64,000 nt of DNA from Meira nashicola (taxonomy: Eukaryota; Basidiomycota; Exobasidiomycetes; Exobasidiales; Brachybasidiaceae), in the NCBI GenBank assembly GCA_001600355.1, contig BCJU01000002.1, positions 2,480,001 to 2,544,000 of the forward strand, in the 5' to 3' direction. A program made the position numbers and the translations under genes. The notes below the pieces were generated by a model, which was not told the origin of the DNA, did no database searches, and worked only from the letters and a program-made list of their open reading frames with translations. Positions 20,325 to 28,044 of the stretch are shown piece after piece (positions within the stretch are counted from its first letter, which is position 1; each line of letters starts with the position of its first letter).

Positions 20325-20522
20325 GTTTCGTTGATTGTGAGCGTAAGTGGGATTAGTAATACCCTGCAAATTATTATTAAGAATCGTTCATTCCCCATTC
20401 TCTCGGGGATGAGATGAAGGCAAAAGTTACAGCTAATCCCCGAAAGAATGGAGAATGAACGATTCTTAATAATAATTTGTAGCGTATCACTAATCCCACT
20501 TACGCTCACAATCACCAATGAA
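20325..20522. repeat. Near-perfect inverted repeat with 25-base loop
   Basis: The left arm, about 20325-20410, and the right arm, about 20436-20522, are reverse complements with only a few differences. They share GATTGTGAGCGTAAGTGGGA and AATTATTATTAAGAATCGTT, among others. The loop is about 25 bases. The right arm ends at the start codon of the secreted-protein gene at 20518. No protein is encoded. It looks like a recent MITE-type or foldback insertion, and its sequence differs from the 8781 element. Confidence 0.85.
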
Positions 20523-20918
20523 GCAAGCTAGCATAACAGCGATAGCATACAAGATCATGCTGATAACTTTCCTCAGCTTTTTGACGTTCACATCTTCGTC
20601 ACCTTTTCCGGTATTTTATTCGAAGTTGATCATAAAGCACAGAGAAGGGATGAATTGCATCTAGTAGAGACAGATGAAGGTATGATTTTAATGCGACGGG
20701 GAGGTAATGTAGGAGTTTCCAATCTGGCCAAAGGCAAGGCTCGTGCTGATCACGCGATGAAAAAAGCTGTTGGAACAGTGAAAGGTGCAATTTCTGGTAC
20801 AGGAAAAAGGATCAGAAAACAAGCCAATCGGATTGGATCATACGCAAAAGACGCTGTAAATCACAATCGTACAGGCGCAAACTTTGTCAATTTTCTTGGG
20901 AATACGGTTTACAAATGA
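20518..20918 (+). pseudogene. Small secreted protein A, frameshifted
   Basis: The ATG at 20518 opens a frame with a good signal peptide (IMLITFLSFLTFTSSSP) that stops at TAG 20662-20664 after 48 residues. A second frame, two bases out of phase, runs to 20918. It carries RRDELHLV, then DEGMILMRRGG and a basic, Gly/Ala/Lys-rich tail. Genes C and D below have the same order in one frame: signal peptide, about 18 residues, dibasic site, then a Met-Leu-(K/R)R site. This gene therefore looks broken by an indel between about 20605 and 20650. A 32-base GT...AG intron would also join the frames, but it is half the length of any other intron here and would delete the conserved pro-segment. A sequencing error is possible. 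Confidence 0.65.
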
Positions 20919-21529
20919 GGTGATTTTGGCATACAAGGCAATAATCCTACCCTTTCTGTGTTTAATCTTTCATATCTTTGTTGAGTTTATGAAGTTTTAT
21001 CTTTCACGAGTGCCTTTGCGTATGAATGTGTAAGAATATGTGACTTTCAATTCATCAATCGTGATCCCCGATAAATAATTTTTTTACACCATGTTGCAAC
21101 TTGGCATCTTTTTTGAAGCAGTACAAACTTTACACGGGGCCAAAACGGAGATAGTCTTAACAAAAGTTAAATAAAGGGGATGAATCAATTCACGGTACTT
21201 GGGGGCTAGAACAAATTACAGATGATAACTGTTAAAGACGATTTCATCATGCAAAGCCTACTAGAAAAGCTCCGAGCGTAAACAAATGCAATGAGTAAAA
21301 GAGGATGTATTTCAATCATGCACAAATCCCCTGTATTTTCTTGGCTGTACACAAATGCAATCACCCCATTGCTGTGCATGCTAGCATTGCCCCATCATTC
21401 AATCGAATGTTTAAAAAAGTTTTATTTGTGGCAAAGGTATAAAAAAAGGTCATTCTTTTGGTATTTTTAAAACTCCCCCAGCGATAATCAAGCACAATCC
21501 TCAAAGCAAGCAAGCTAGCAATCTTCGAG
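20919..21529 (+). promoter_or_regulatory. Intergenic promoter of secreted gene B, TATA at 21438
   Basis: About 610 bases. AAAGGTATAAAA, with the TATA box at 21438-21444, lies 92 bases before the ATG. The rest is AT-rich with no gene seen. Confidence 0.6.
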
Positions 21530-22297
21530 ATGATGATGAAGTTGATCTTTGTCAAGGTATTTTTATTTTTTCAACTTAGTCTTTTAGTTTCTTGTTTAAT
21601 GGTCAATAAAGATGATCAACATCTTCCTCTTTTAAAACGTGGTGCAGTTGATCGTACAAATAATGCAATCGATCGTGCACAAGCAAAAGTTGAAAGAGTT
21701 AATGATAAAGTAACAGGAGTTGGTCATGTTTTAAGTGATCATTTAGGAATGAAAGATTTAAGGAAAGATTTAAAAGCAGCTTGGCATCCAGAACAAAATG
21801 TTGGCAATCATCATCAAAAGAGAGGTTTGAATGATAAAATTGATCGTGCTCAAGCAAAAGTTACAGGAATTCATGATAGAGTTCAAAATGTAAAAGGAGT
21901 AGTAAAAGATCATGCAAAGAATAACGGATTCGTAAGAGATCTTTCAGCTGCATGGCATCCTGAACATCAAAAAAGAAGTGAAATAGTTTTTATTAAACGT
22001 GAAGAACATCCTAAAATAAATGCGAATTGGGGTTATGGAAATCCTCATCATAAACGTGAATCAATTTCAATCGATCAAGTCTTAGGTCGTTCTCAATCTC
22101 ATCGTTCTCATCATCAATTGATAAAACGTGATCTTGTTGATTCTGCAAATCGTGCAATCGATCAAGCTCAAGATGATATAACAGATAAGCGAAATAAAGT
22201 ACATGCAGTAAAAGAAGTTGTCGATCAACACTTTAAAAATGACCCTTTGGTTAATGATGTCAAACAAGCTTGGGACAGTGGAAATGCAAATGTTTAA
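21530..22297 (+). CDS. Secreted protein B, Kex2-site repeat protein
   Basis: 255 residues from the ATG at 21530, with a signal peptide at about 1-22. Lys-Arg pairs occur at 36, 97, 148, 156, 175 and 199. Three of the segments after KR are repeats of about 50-60 residues. They share IDRAQAKV, a helical middle and an ending such as DLKAAWHPE (copies starting at 38, 99 and 201). The third ends VKQAWDSGN. The segments at 150-199 are short and His-rich. The layout is that of fungal Kex2-processed repeat proteins, where the Golgi protease cuts after KR to release several related peptides. The released peptides would be amphipathic and highly charged. Their function is unknown. I know of no named homolog. 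Confidence 0.85.
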   Translation: MMMKLIFVKVFLFFQLSLLVSCLMVNKDDQHLPLLKRGAVDRTNNAIDRAQAKVERVNDKVTGVGHVLSDHLGMKDLRKDLKAAWHPEQNVGNHHQKRGLNDKIDRAQAKVTGIHDRVQNVKGVVKDHAKNNGFVRDLSAAWHPEHQKRSEIVFIKREEHPKINANWGYGNPHHKRESISIDQVLGRSQSHRSHHQLIKRDLVDSANRAIDQAQDDITDKRNKVHAVKEVVDQHFKNDPLVNDVKQAWDSGNANV

Positions 22298-23008
22298 AAA
22301 AGGCCTATCACCAATTATGCATTGCTTATTATTTTCAGTCTGATCATGTCCTTTGTCATTTCTCCTTATAATTCTTTTTTTATCATTTCGAATCTGTATC
22401 TCTGTCATATTGTTTCTATATATTTTCTTTAAATATTCTCGCAACATGTATATAATCATATCTTAATATATTATATTATCCCCAACCATTTATACTTGTT
22501 AGTCATCTTGCCATTGAAATTCTATAATTCTGAGTATGCAAGTGTGTTTGTGCAAATCATTCTTAAGGTACATCTTCCTCTGCTTCTCTCACAAGAGTTC
22601 TTGCTACAATCACATACTTTAGAAACATTTGAGTTGGGCAAAATACTGATTTGGCAAAACTATTCGGCTTAAAAAAGCGGCTTACAGACGAGTATTTCTT
22701 ATGCCAGATTTGACTTACCAGGGACAGTTTGGCAGATTGCCATTCGGGGAGAATGATTGTGCGGCTATAACCCTACTTCAGCCTATGGTTCGGGTCGATT
22801 GTATTTGGGCGTGGGATAGTTTGCGTCAAAGGCGTCTTTATCATACACTGCCCCGTTCACATGAAATTTGATTTGTAGGTAATATATCTTTTTGGTTCGA
22901 TTTTAAAGGTATATAAACTGCTTTTTTTTTCTCTTATTCATTTCATTTTCTTCAGAGCAACTAAACAGTTTAGCTTTTTACCTTTATTATTATTTATCTT
23001 TTAGCAAG
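22298..23008 (+). promoter_or_regulatory. Intergenic promoter of secreted gene C, TATA at 22910
   Basis: About 710 bases. AAAGGTATATAAA, with the TATA box at 22910-22917, lies 99 bases before the ATG. A near copy of the AAGCGGCGT motif (AAGCGGCTT) is at about 22674. No other gene is seen. Antisense open frames over the 3' end of gene B are shadows. Confidence 0.6.
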
Positions 23009-23536
23009 ATGCAATTCAAATTATACTCTTTGATCGTCATTGTGAGCCTCTTTGTTGGCCCTTTGACAATTATTGCTGCACCGGTACTTATTTTGGACAA
23101 TGTCAAGGTATACGATATGCAATACAAACGTGATCTTGATCTTGCCAATAATGCATATGGACAAAAAGATTCAATGGTTTTACAAAAACGTGGTACATTT
23201 ACTAATTTATCAAACAAGATTCCAGGTATCCATAGTAACATTGGTCAAAAAGTCGTTCTTAAAGGAAGTGAAGCTTATCATAGATCTTTACCTCTTCAAA
23301 ATAAAGTGGCAGGTCATGTCAATACAGCTACTACTGCAATTAGAACGCACGCAGGAAATGCAGCTAATTATGCTAAAAAGCAAGGAGCGGCAATTGCATC
23401 ACATCCTGCTACTCAAGCAGTTAAGACGCATGTGGGAAATGCAGCTTCTTATGCTAAAAAGCAAGGATCGGCAGCGGTTAGCAGTGTAAGAGCTAAAGCT
23501 TCGTCAATGAGAACATCTTCAGTGAGAAGGATGTGA
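23009..23536 (+). CDS. Secreted protein C with internal repeat and C-terminal HP-Q-H motif
   Basis: 175 residues from an ATG preceded by TTTTAGCAAG. The signal peptide is about residues 1-24 (ending IIAAP). KR pairs lie at 40-41 and 60-61. The pro-segment ends DSMVLQKRG, much like genes A and D. After the second KR the protein is basic and rich in Ala, Lys and Ser. It has two copies of a segment containing GNAANYAKKQG and GNAASYAKKQG, about 32 residues apart. Residues 130-147 (ASHPATQAVKTHVGNA) align without gaps to a motif in E, F and H. No known domain is recognised. It is probably secreted and Kex2-processed to a cationic peptide of about 114 residues. Confidence 0.82.
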   Translation: MQFKLYSLIVIVSLFVGPLTIIAAPVLILDNVKVYDMQYKRDLDLANNAYGQKDSMVLQKRGTFTNLSNKIPGIHSNIGQKVVLKGSEAYHRSLPLQNKVAGHVNTATTAIRTHAGNAANYAKKQGAAIASHPATQAVKTHVGNAASYAKKQGSAAVSSVRAKASSMRTSSVRRM

Positions 23537-23994
23537 GACTAGCTTGTTTAGGATTATGTTTGCTTTTTGGTTTATATCTTTTCATATTCTGTATTATTGT
23601 TTACTTTTTTCTTCTACTATGTTCGTTTCAATGATGATTTTATTTATATTTTAAACATTCCCCGCACTGATAAAATTGAACTTTGCTTTATTATCAATTT
23701 ATCAAATTCAAAAATTGTTTTTATTTTTAGCAAATTTCACCACGAACGAGGGGCATGCAATTCTGGGTAGAGGCAGCTATTATCCGAAAAGCGGCGTAAT
23801 TCAAATGAAAACTTTTTATTTGTTCTTCACCCCGATTATATTAAGAAGCCGAATGACAAAAAATTGTTTATTTTTCGATTTAATCCCCGTAATCACAGCG
23901 TATTTACACTTAAAGTTGAGTACTTAAACGAGACTTTTGTTTATAAAATTAAAAGTCTCCCTCTTCATACCATCATAGGCAGTATTTAGGGAAG
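23537..23994 (+). promoter_or_regulatory. Intergenic promoter of secreted gene D, TATA at 23942
   Basis: About 460 AT-rich bases. AAGCGGCGT is at 23789-23797 and a TATAAAA box at 23942-23948, 53 bases before the ATG. Short open frames here lack any coding signal. Confidence 0.55.
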
Positions 23995-24480
23995 ATGCAT
24001 TTCTCACTGTGCCTTATCATTGCTTTACTCTGTTTACAAGCAGTCTTTGCATCACCAGTGTATTTGATGAAAGAAGATGAACTGACCTATTCAAACGTAA
24101 ATAAACGTCATCTTTCTATTACAAACACTGCTTTAGAAGATGATATGTCAATGCTGTTGCAAAAACGTCAAGGAGGTGGAAGTGGATACGGAGCTGCATT
24201 TGTATCACAAGCAAGTAAAGCAGTAAAAGGTATCAGAAGCGGATTTAGTAAATTTACAAGTTCTTTTCGATCCAGTGAAACTGGTTCAAAATTTATTTCA
24301 AAATCAGCTGAAATGGGTCAAAAGTTTAAAGGAACAAGTTTTGGTCAATCAACTGTAAATACGTATAATCGTTTCGCTCAATCTTCCGCTGTAACTGGTC
24401 TTAAGAATGATGCTTCTAGATTCACTACTTGGGCAGGTTCAAAAGGAAGATCTCTTGTTAATAGAATTTCTCAATGGTGA
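23995..24480 (+). CDS. Secreted protein D, basic Ser/Gly-rich
   Basis: 161 residues. The signal peptide is about residues 1-19 (LLCLQAVFAS). KR pairs lie at 37-38 and 57-58, and the pro-segment ends DMSMLLQKRQGGG, parallel to gene C. The mature part, about 103 residues, is rich in Ser, Gly, Lys and Phe with regularly spaced aromatic residues (FSKFTSSF, MGQKFKGTSFGQS, YNRFAQSS). No cysteines occur after the signal peptide, so it is not a hydrophobin or a disulfide-knotted effector. It could form a structural or surface-active secreted peptide. Function unknown. Its position, orientation and pro-segment tie it to the A-I family. Confidence 0.82.
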   Translation: MHFSLCLIIALLCLQAVFASPVYLMKEDELTYSNVNKRHLSITNTALEDDMSMLLQKRQGGGSGYGAAFVSQASKAVKGIRSGFSKFTSSFRSSETGSKFISKSAEMGQKFKGTSFGQSTVNTYNRFAQSSAVTGLKNDASRFTTWAGSKGRSLVNRISQW

Positions 24481-24797
24481 TAGTGCTTCTTTACTTCTTA
24501 TATAGCTCGCCGTGATTCGTTGATCTTTCTTTCTCTCCTTTTATTATCTCTTTGTTTCTTGATTCTCGATTTATACAATTTATATTTTCACCAAATCTGA
24601 ACATAACTTAGTATAACCTATAGTCACAGCCACCACAATTATAATTATTTTGTGTTTCGTGTGTGCCCCTGCAAGTAAAACAAGCGGCGTCCAGTGTTTC
24701 TTGGCTTTTGTAAAGTGTGACAAGATGGAAAAGGTATAAAAGTGACTTAATTTTATCAAACATATTTTGCATTTACACCTTTTAAAGGATTACAAAA
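24481..24797 (+). promoter_or_regulatory. Intergenic promoter of secreted gene E, TATA at 24735
   Basis: About 320 bases. AAGCGGCGT at 24682-24690 is followed 45 bases later by AAAGGTATAAAAG, with the TATA box at 24735-24741, 63 bases before the ATG. Confidence 0.6.
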
Positions 24798-25157
24798 ATG
24801 ACTTTTAGCATTCTTAACACGCTACTTTTTGGGTTTTTTGTATTTCAGATCGTATATAGCATCCCAACGATGAACAATCCTTCCGCTGAAAAGGTGAATA
24901 CAACTGCTCGCCGTGGGATTATCGATTGGGAAAAATACAACACTCATCTCACTCAAGCTCGTTCAGAGAATTCTGCTAAAATTGAAAAGATTAAAGACCA
25001 AATTGATAAACATGAACTTTATGGAAACTTTCAAGCAGCATCAATACGTAAAACACATTATGATTTAGCTAAACATCCTATCGTTCAAGGAACATTTACA
25101 CACGCAAAAGCAATGAAAAAATATATTGACCCACACGCAAATGTTCATACACAATAA
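24798..25157 (+). CDS. Secreted protein E with HP-Q-H motif
   Basis: 119 residues, ATG at 24798. The signal peptide is about residues 1-21 (FFVFQIVYS), with RR at 38-39. The mature part has a charged helical region (residues 50-75, SAKIEKIKDQIDKHELYG). Residues 91-110 form the shared motif with AKHPIVQG and THAKAMKK. It has no cysteine, no membrane segment after the signal, and no recognised domain. It is the third smallest member of the island, with the same strand, promoter layout and early dibasic site as its neighbours. Confidence 0.78.
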   Translation: MTFSILNTLLFGFFVFQIVYSIPTMNNPSAEKVNTTARRGIIDWEKYNTHLTQARSENSAKIEKIKDQIDKHELYGNFQAASIRKTHYDLAKHPIVQGTFTHAKAMKKYIDPHANVHTQ

Positions 25158-25457
25158 TTTGCTCTTTCACATCCTTTTTTCTAATACTGTGTAGTATACC
25201 CTACACCCTTGAATGGTTCCGCATGCGAATTGATAGAAATTTGGCGTAACCGGTGGCTGATTTATTGGCCCCAGAAGTCAAACGGAGCTTTCAGAATATG
25301 TCAATGAGTTCATACACGTACCCTCAACCCATTCAATTTGTCATCAAGAACTTCAAATTTGTGTGTGAATGGTATTAAAAGGCTTAAAAAGCTTTATAGA
25401 CTTTCTTTCTTTCTACAATCACAGAGCAAAAAGAATATTCTTGAAAGTTTTAGCAAG
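25158..25457 (+). promoter_or_regulatory. Intergenic promoter of secreted gene F, TATA-like at 25373
   Basis: 300 bases. GGTATTAAAAGG, with the TATA-like box at 25373-25380, lies 85 bases before the ATG. A pyrimidine-rich leader follows, ending TTTTAGCAAG. Confidence 0.55.
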
Positions 25458-25796
25458 ATGATGAACATACTTTCTCATTTATCATTTGCTTTCTTTTGTA
25501 TCTTTTCAATTATTGTTCAAGATATCTCAAGTCAACCTGTAAAATCACTCATTCCTCGAGGATTTAAAAAGAATTATAGTGAAAATTTCAACAACGCTAA
25601 AGGTTCTCATGCACAAAAAGCAAATAATTTAAGTCCAACTTATCATGCAAAATCTGGTAATTTATTCAGAGCAGCAGGTGTTGCAATGAAAAAAGCAGTT
25701 GTCAGTAGATCAGCGGTTCAAAAAGGATTAGCACATGGAAAAGCATTAAGACAAACAATCGGTCTTTCAAGATCATCCCGTAGAGGAAAAGTATAA
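25458..25796 (+). CDS. Secreted protein F with HP-Q-H-like motif
   Basis: 112 residues. I take the ATG at 25458 because it follows the same TTTTAGCAAG leader as gene C and starts directly at a signal peptide (MMNILSHLSFAFFCIFSIIV). An upstream non-ATG extension would hide the signal. The first processing-like site is LIPRG at 31-35, a single Arg rather than a pair. Residues 82-101 (SRSAVQKG, LAHGKALRQT) align with the motif of E and H. The end is very basic (SSRRGKV). It has no cysteine in the mature part and no known domain. Confidence 0.75.
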   Translation: MMNILSHLSFAFFCIFSIIVQDISSQPVKSLIPRGFKKNYSENFNNAKGSHAQKANNLSPTYHAKSGNLFRAAGVAMKKAVVSRSAVQKGLAHGKALRQTIGLSRSSRRGKV

Positions 25797-26314
25797 GACT
25801 GAAATTTTTATCCACTTCGCTGGTCGAGGTGTTTTTAAAATCTTAGTTCTGCTTATATCCCTCTCTATTATTTTTGTCATGTGGAATAATATTTCCAAGG
25901 AATTCCGTTCTATATCACGCTTGTAGCAGTTTATATATATATGTATGTTATCAGACATAATCATCCATCCTACAAGAATGCTCATTACCATGAAATCTTG
26001 GTAGTACTTTTAGACAATAAATCATCTTAAGTCTATAGGTTTGAGACCACTTTAATCAAAAAAGTGTACCTCATACTGTAAATGCGGGGCAAAAGGGGGC
26101 AATAATTTTGTTCTAATGACCCGTGAAAAATTATCCCCCGTAATTCGGGTCATTCCTTTAGCCAACAAGATATTTTTGTCATAACCCCATCGGGCGTAGA
26201 AGTATTTTTGTAGAAATGTGAATATTGTATATATCATTAAAATATAAAAGGTGGAGTATTGCAATGAATTCAATTATATTCTGCACTTTCAAGATTTTAT
26301 CGTTGTCAACAAAG
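25797..26314 (+). promoter_or_regulatory. Intergenic promoter of secreted gene G, with hairpin and TATA
   Basis: About 520 bases. A 9-base inverted repeat, AATGACCCG at 26115-26123 and CGGGTCATT at 26146-26154, encloses 22 bases. A TATAAAAG box is at 26243-26250, 72 bases before the ATG. No gene is seen. Confidence 0.55.
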
Positions 26315-26770
26315 ATGCGTTGCAATATAAAATCAATTATTGCTTTTACATATGTAGCAATTACGTATCAATCAAATGCTAGGCCAATTCTAAGCATAGA
26401 TAAAACAGATATGCCAAGATTAGAAAAACGTATAGTCATTCCTGCGCCAAGTCCGATAACATTTAGTAGTATGGGTCGTGCTTCAACTCCTTCAAAGACA
26501 GTGGCAACAACAACAAATGATAAAGTGGATACAACAACTACAAAGACATCCGTTAGTACGAATGAGACTGGTTCTCGTATAGTAGCAAAAACGACAAATA
26601 CAGAAGGAGCAGCAGAGCAGGAACGAACAAGCAATACTATTGATCGGTTACCACGTACACAAAGTACATCTTCTACCACAACTAAAGCAACAAATGGAAA
26701 GAGTGGTAGTGGAACAACAACCAGTAGCACTTTGAATTCACCAACAAATCTAGAACTTCACACTCCGTAA
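26315..26770 (+). CDS. Secreted protein G, Thr/Ser-rich
   Basis: 151 residues from the ATG at 26315, preceded by CAACAAAG as in gene H. An earlier in-frame ATG at 26264 is only about 15 bases from the TATA box, so it is unlikely to be used. The signal peptide is about residues 1-22 (IIAFTYVAITYQSNA), with KR at 38-39 (RLEKRIV). The mature part is dominated by Thr, Ser, Lys and Asn, with runs such as ATTTNDKVDTTTTKTS. This suits heavy O-mannosylation and a cell-wall or surface location. There is no GPI-anchor signal at the end, so it may be released or trapped in the wall. It lacks the HP-Q-H motif. Confidence 0.72.
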   Translation: MRCNIKSIIAFTYVAITYQSNARPILSIDKTDMPRLEKRIVIPAPSPITFSSMGRASTPSKTVATTTNDKVDTTTTKTSVSTNETGSRIVAKTTNTEGAAEQERTSNTIDRLPRTQSTSSTTTKATNGKSGSGTTTSSTLNSPTNLELHTP

Positions 26771-27152
26771 CTTTGATCGTTTATTTGTTTGTATACTATT
26801 TATTTTCTCTTTTTCATGAATCAATAATGTTTTCTTTATCATCTATATCCTTCCAGTCGTGCTTAATTTATTCTGTTACAAAGACACCAAGCTAGTCAGG
26901 TTTTAAACTTTGTAGATTCTGTACACATTAACGTACTCATGCATTCTATTGCCTCCGAAGGCGTGGACTAAAATTCTTGGGGCTGAATCAATCATTGGAC
27001 GATTCATGAAGATTTTTATCTCGGGTGATTCATCAAAAAGCGGCGTTCGGTTAAGCCCAGCCTCAATTTTATTGATATGCGAATGCAAATTGGAAAGGTA
27101 TATAAGAGAGTTTAAGGATTAGATCACTTTATTCCTTTCTATAATTAACAAG
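26771..27152 (+). promoter_or_regulatory. Intergenic promoter of secreted gene H, TATA at 27099
   Basis: About 380 bases. AAGCGGCGT at 27038-27046 is followed 53 bases later by AAAGGTATATAAG, with the TATA box at 27099-27106, 54 bases before the ATG. Confidence 0.6.
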
Positions 27153-27503
27153 ATGGCAAACAAGCTTTTTGAAATTCTTAATGTACTTTTGTGCATCATT
27201 GTAAGTGTATCAGCACTTCCTTTTAATCAAATTGATGGTGTAAAAGAGCAATCAAGCTTATATCGTCGTAGTCCAGGAAACGGAATATATACCAGTAACG
27301 TAAGTAGAAACCGTGTGGATGTTGCAACAAGAGCAAGAGGTAGACTTGGAAGAGCTTCTACTGAATTCCATAATTGGAATTTTATTCCAGCTATTGGTCA
27401 TCTGGTTGGCGGTACGATCGCAAGTCATCCTCGTATTCAAGGAGCAATCGCTCATGGAAGAGCAACTCGTCAAGCTTATCAATCACAAATGAAACACAAA
27501 TAA
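27153..27503 (+). CDS. Secreted protein H with HP-Q-H motif
   Basis: 116 residues, ATG at 27153 after ATTAACAAG. The signal peptide is about residues 1-21 (VLLCIIVSVSA), with RR at 38-39 (SLYRRSPG). The mature part is basic (RNRVDVATRARGRLGRAS). Its C-terminal 27 residues carry the clearest copy of the shared motif: IASHPRIQG at 89-97, then AIAHGRATRQAY. IASHP is identical to gene C. It has no cysteine and no known domain. Function unknown. Confidence 0.78.
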   Translation: MANKLFEILNVLLCIIVSVSALPFNQIDGVKEQSSLYRRSPGNGIYTSNVSRNRVDVATRARGRLGRASTEFHNWNFIPAIGHLVGGTIASHPRIQGAIAHGRATRQAYQSQMKHK

Positions 27504-28044
27504 AGTTTCTCTTCTTTTTAATGTAAATTTGTGAATAACCTTTTTTATTTTTTTCTTCTTTCTGTTCTTCTTATGACTTTTCCAATTCTATCTGATTCTA
27601 TTATAAAAAATAATATTGTGAGAATATGTGACCAATAAAATAACAAATTGAAACAAAGAGTATCGCCTAACCTTATTATCATGTCGATGTGTGCGAATAG
27701 GGGCGTAAATTTAATTCGTTGTTTAGTTTCAGCTCCGACAAGGTTGCAAAGATACAAATTTCAGACTTATACAACTCTTGACAAAAATCCATTCTCACAG
27801 CCCCATTTTCTTAAAAAGCCTGCAAAACGTTTTCAAATGCAGTCTTATGCGGCATTGTGGACTGTTTGGCGTATGAGATGCAATTTTACACAGGTTATAG
27901 ATGGCCCCGTTGTGTTCCTTTTTTGCGTCAGTGGCAAAAACCTCTGGTTTAAGAGATTATATAAATTGCGTGCTCTTATTTGTATCTTTTGTTGTCTCGA
28001 TTCTTTAGGATCGCAATTTCTTTTTATTTTTTTTAAATGGAAGG
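27504..28044 (+). promoter_or_regulatory. Intergenic promoter of secreted gene I, TATA at 27958 and overlapping uORF
   Basis: About 540 AT-rich bases. A TATATAAA box at 27958-27965 lies 87 bases before the ATG at 28045. A three-codon upstream frame, ATG GAA GGA TGA at 28037-28048, overlaps the main ATG. A longer open frame across the region looks like chance. Confidence 0.55.

Noticed and set aside
20612..20643. A 32-base GT...AG intron joining the two frames of gene A
   Set aside because: It is half the size of any other intron here and would delete the pro-segment conserved in C and D, so a frameshift fits better.
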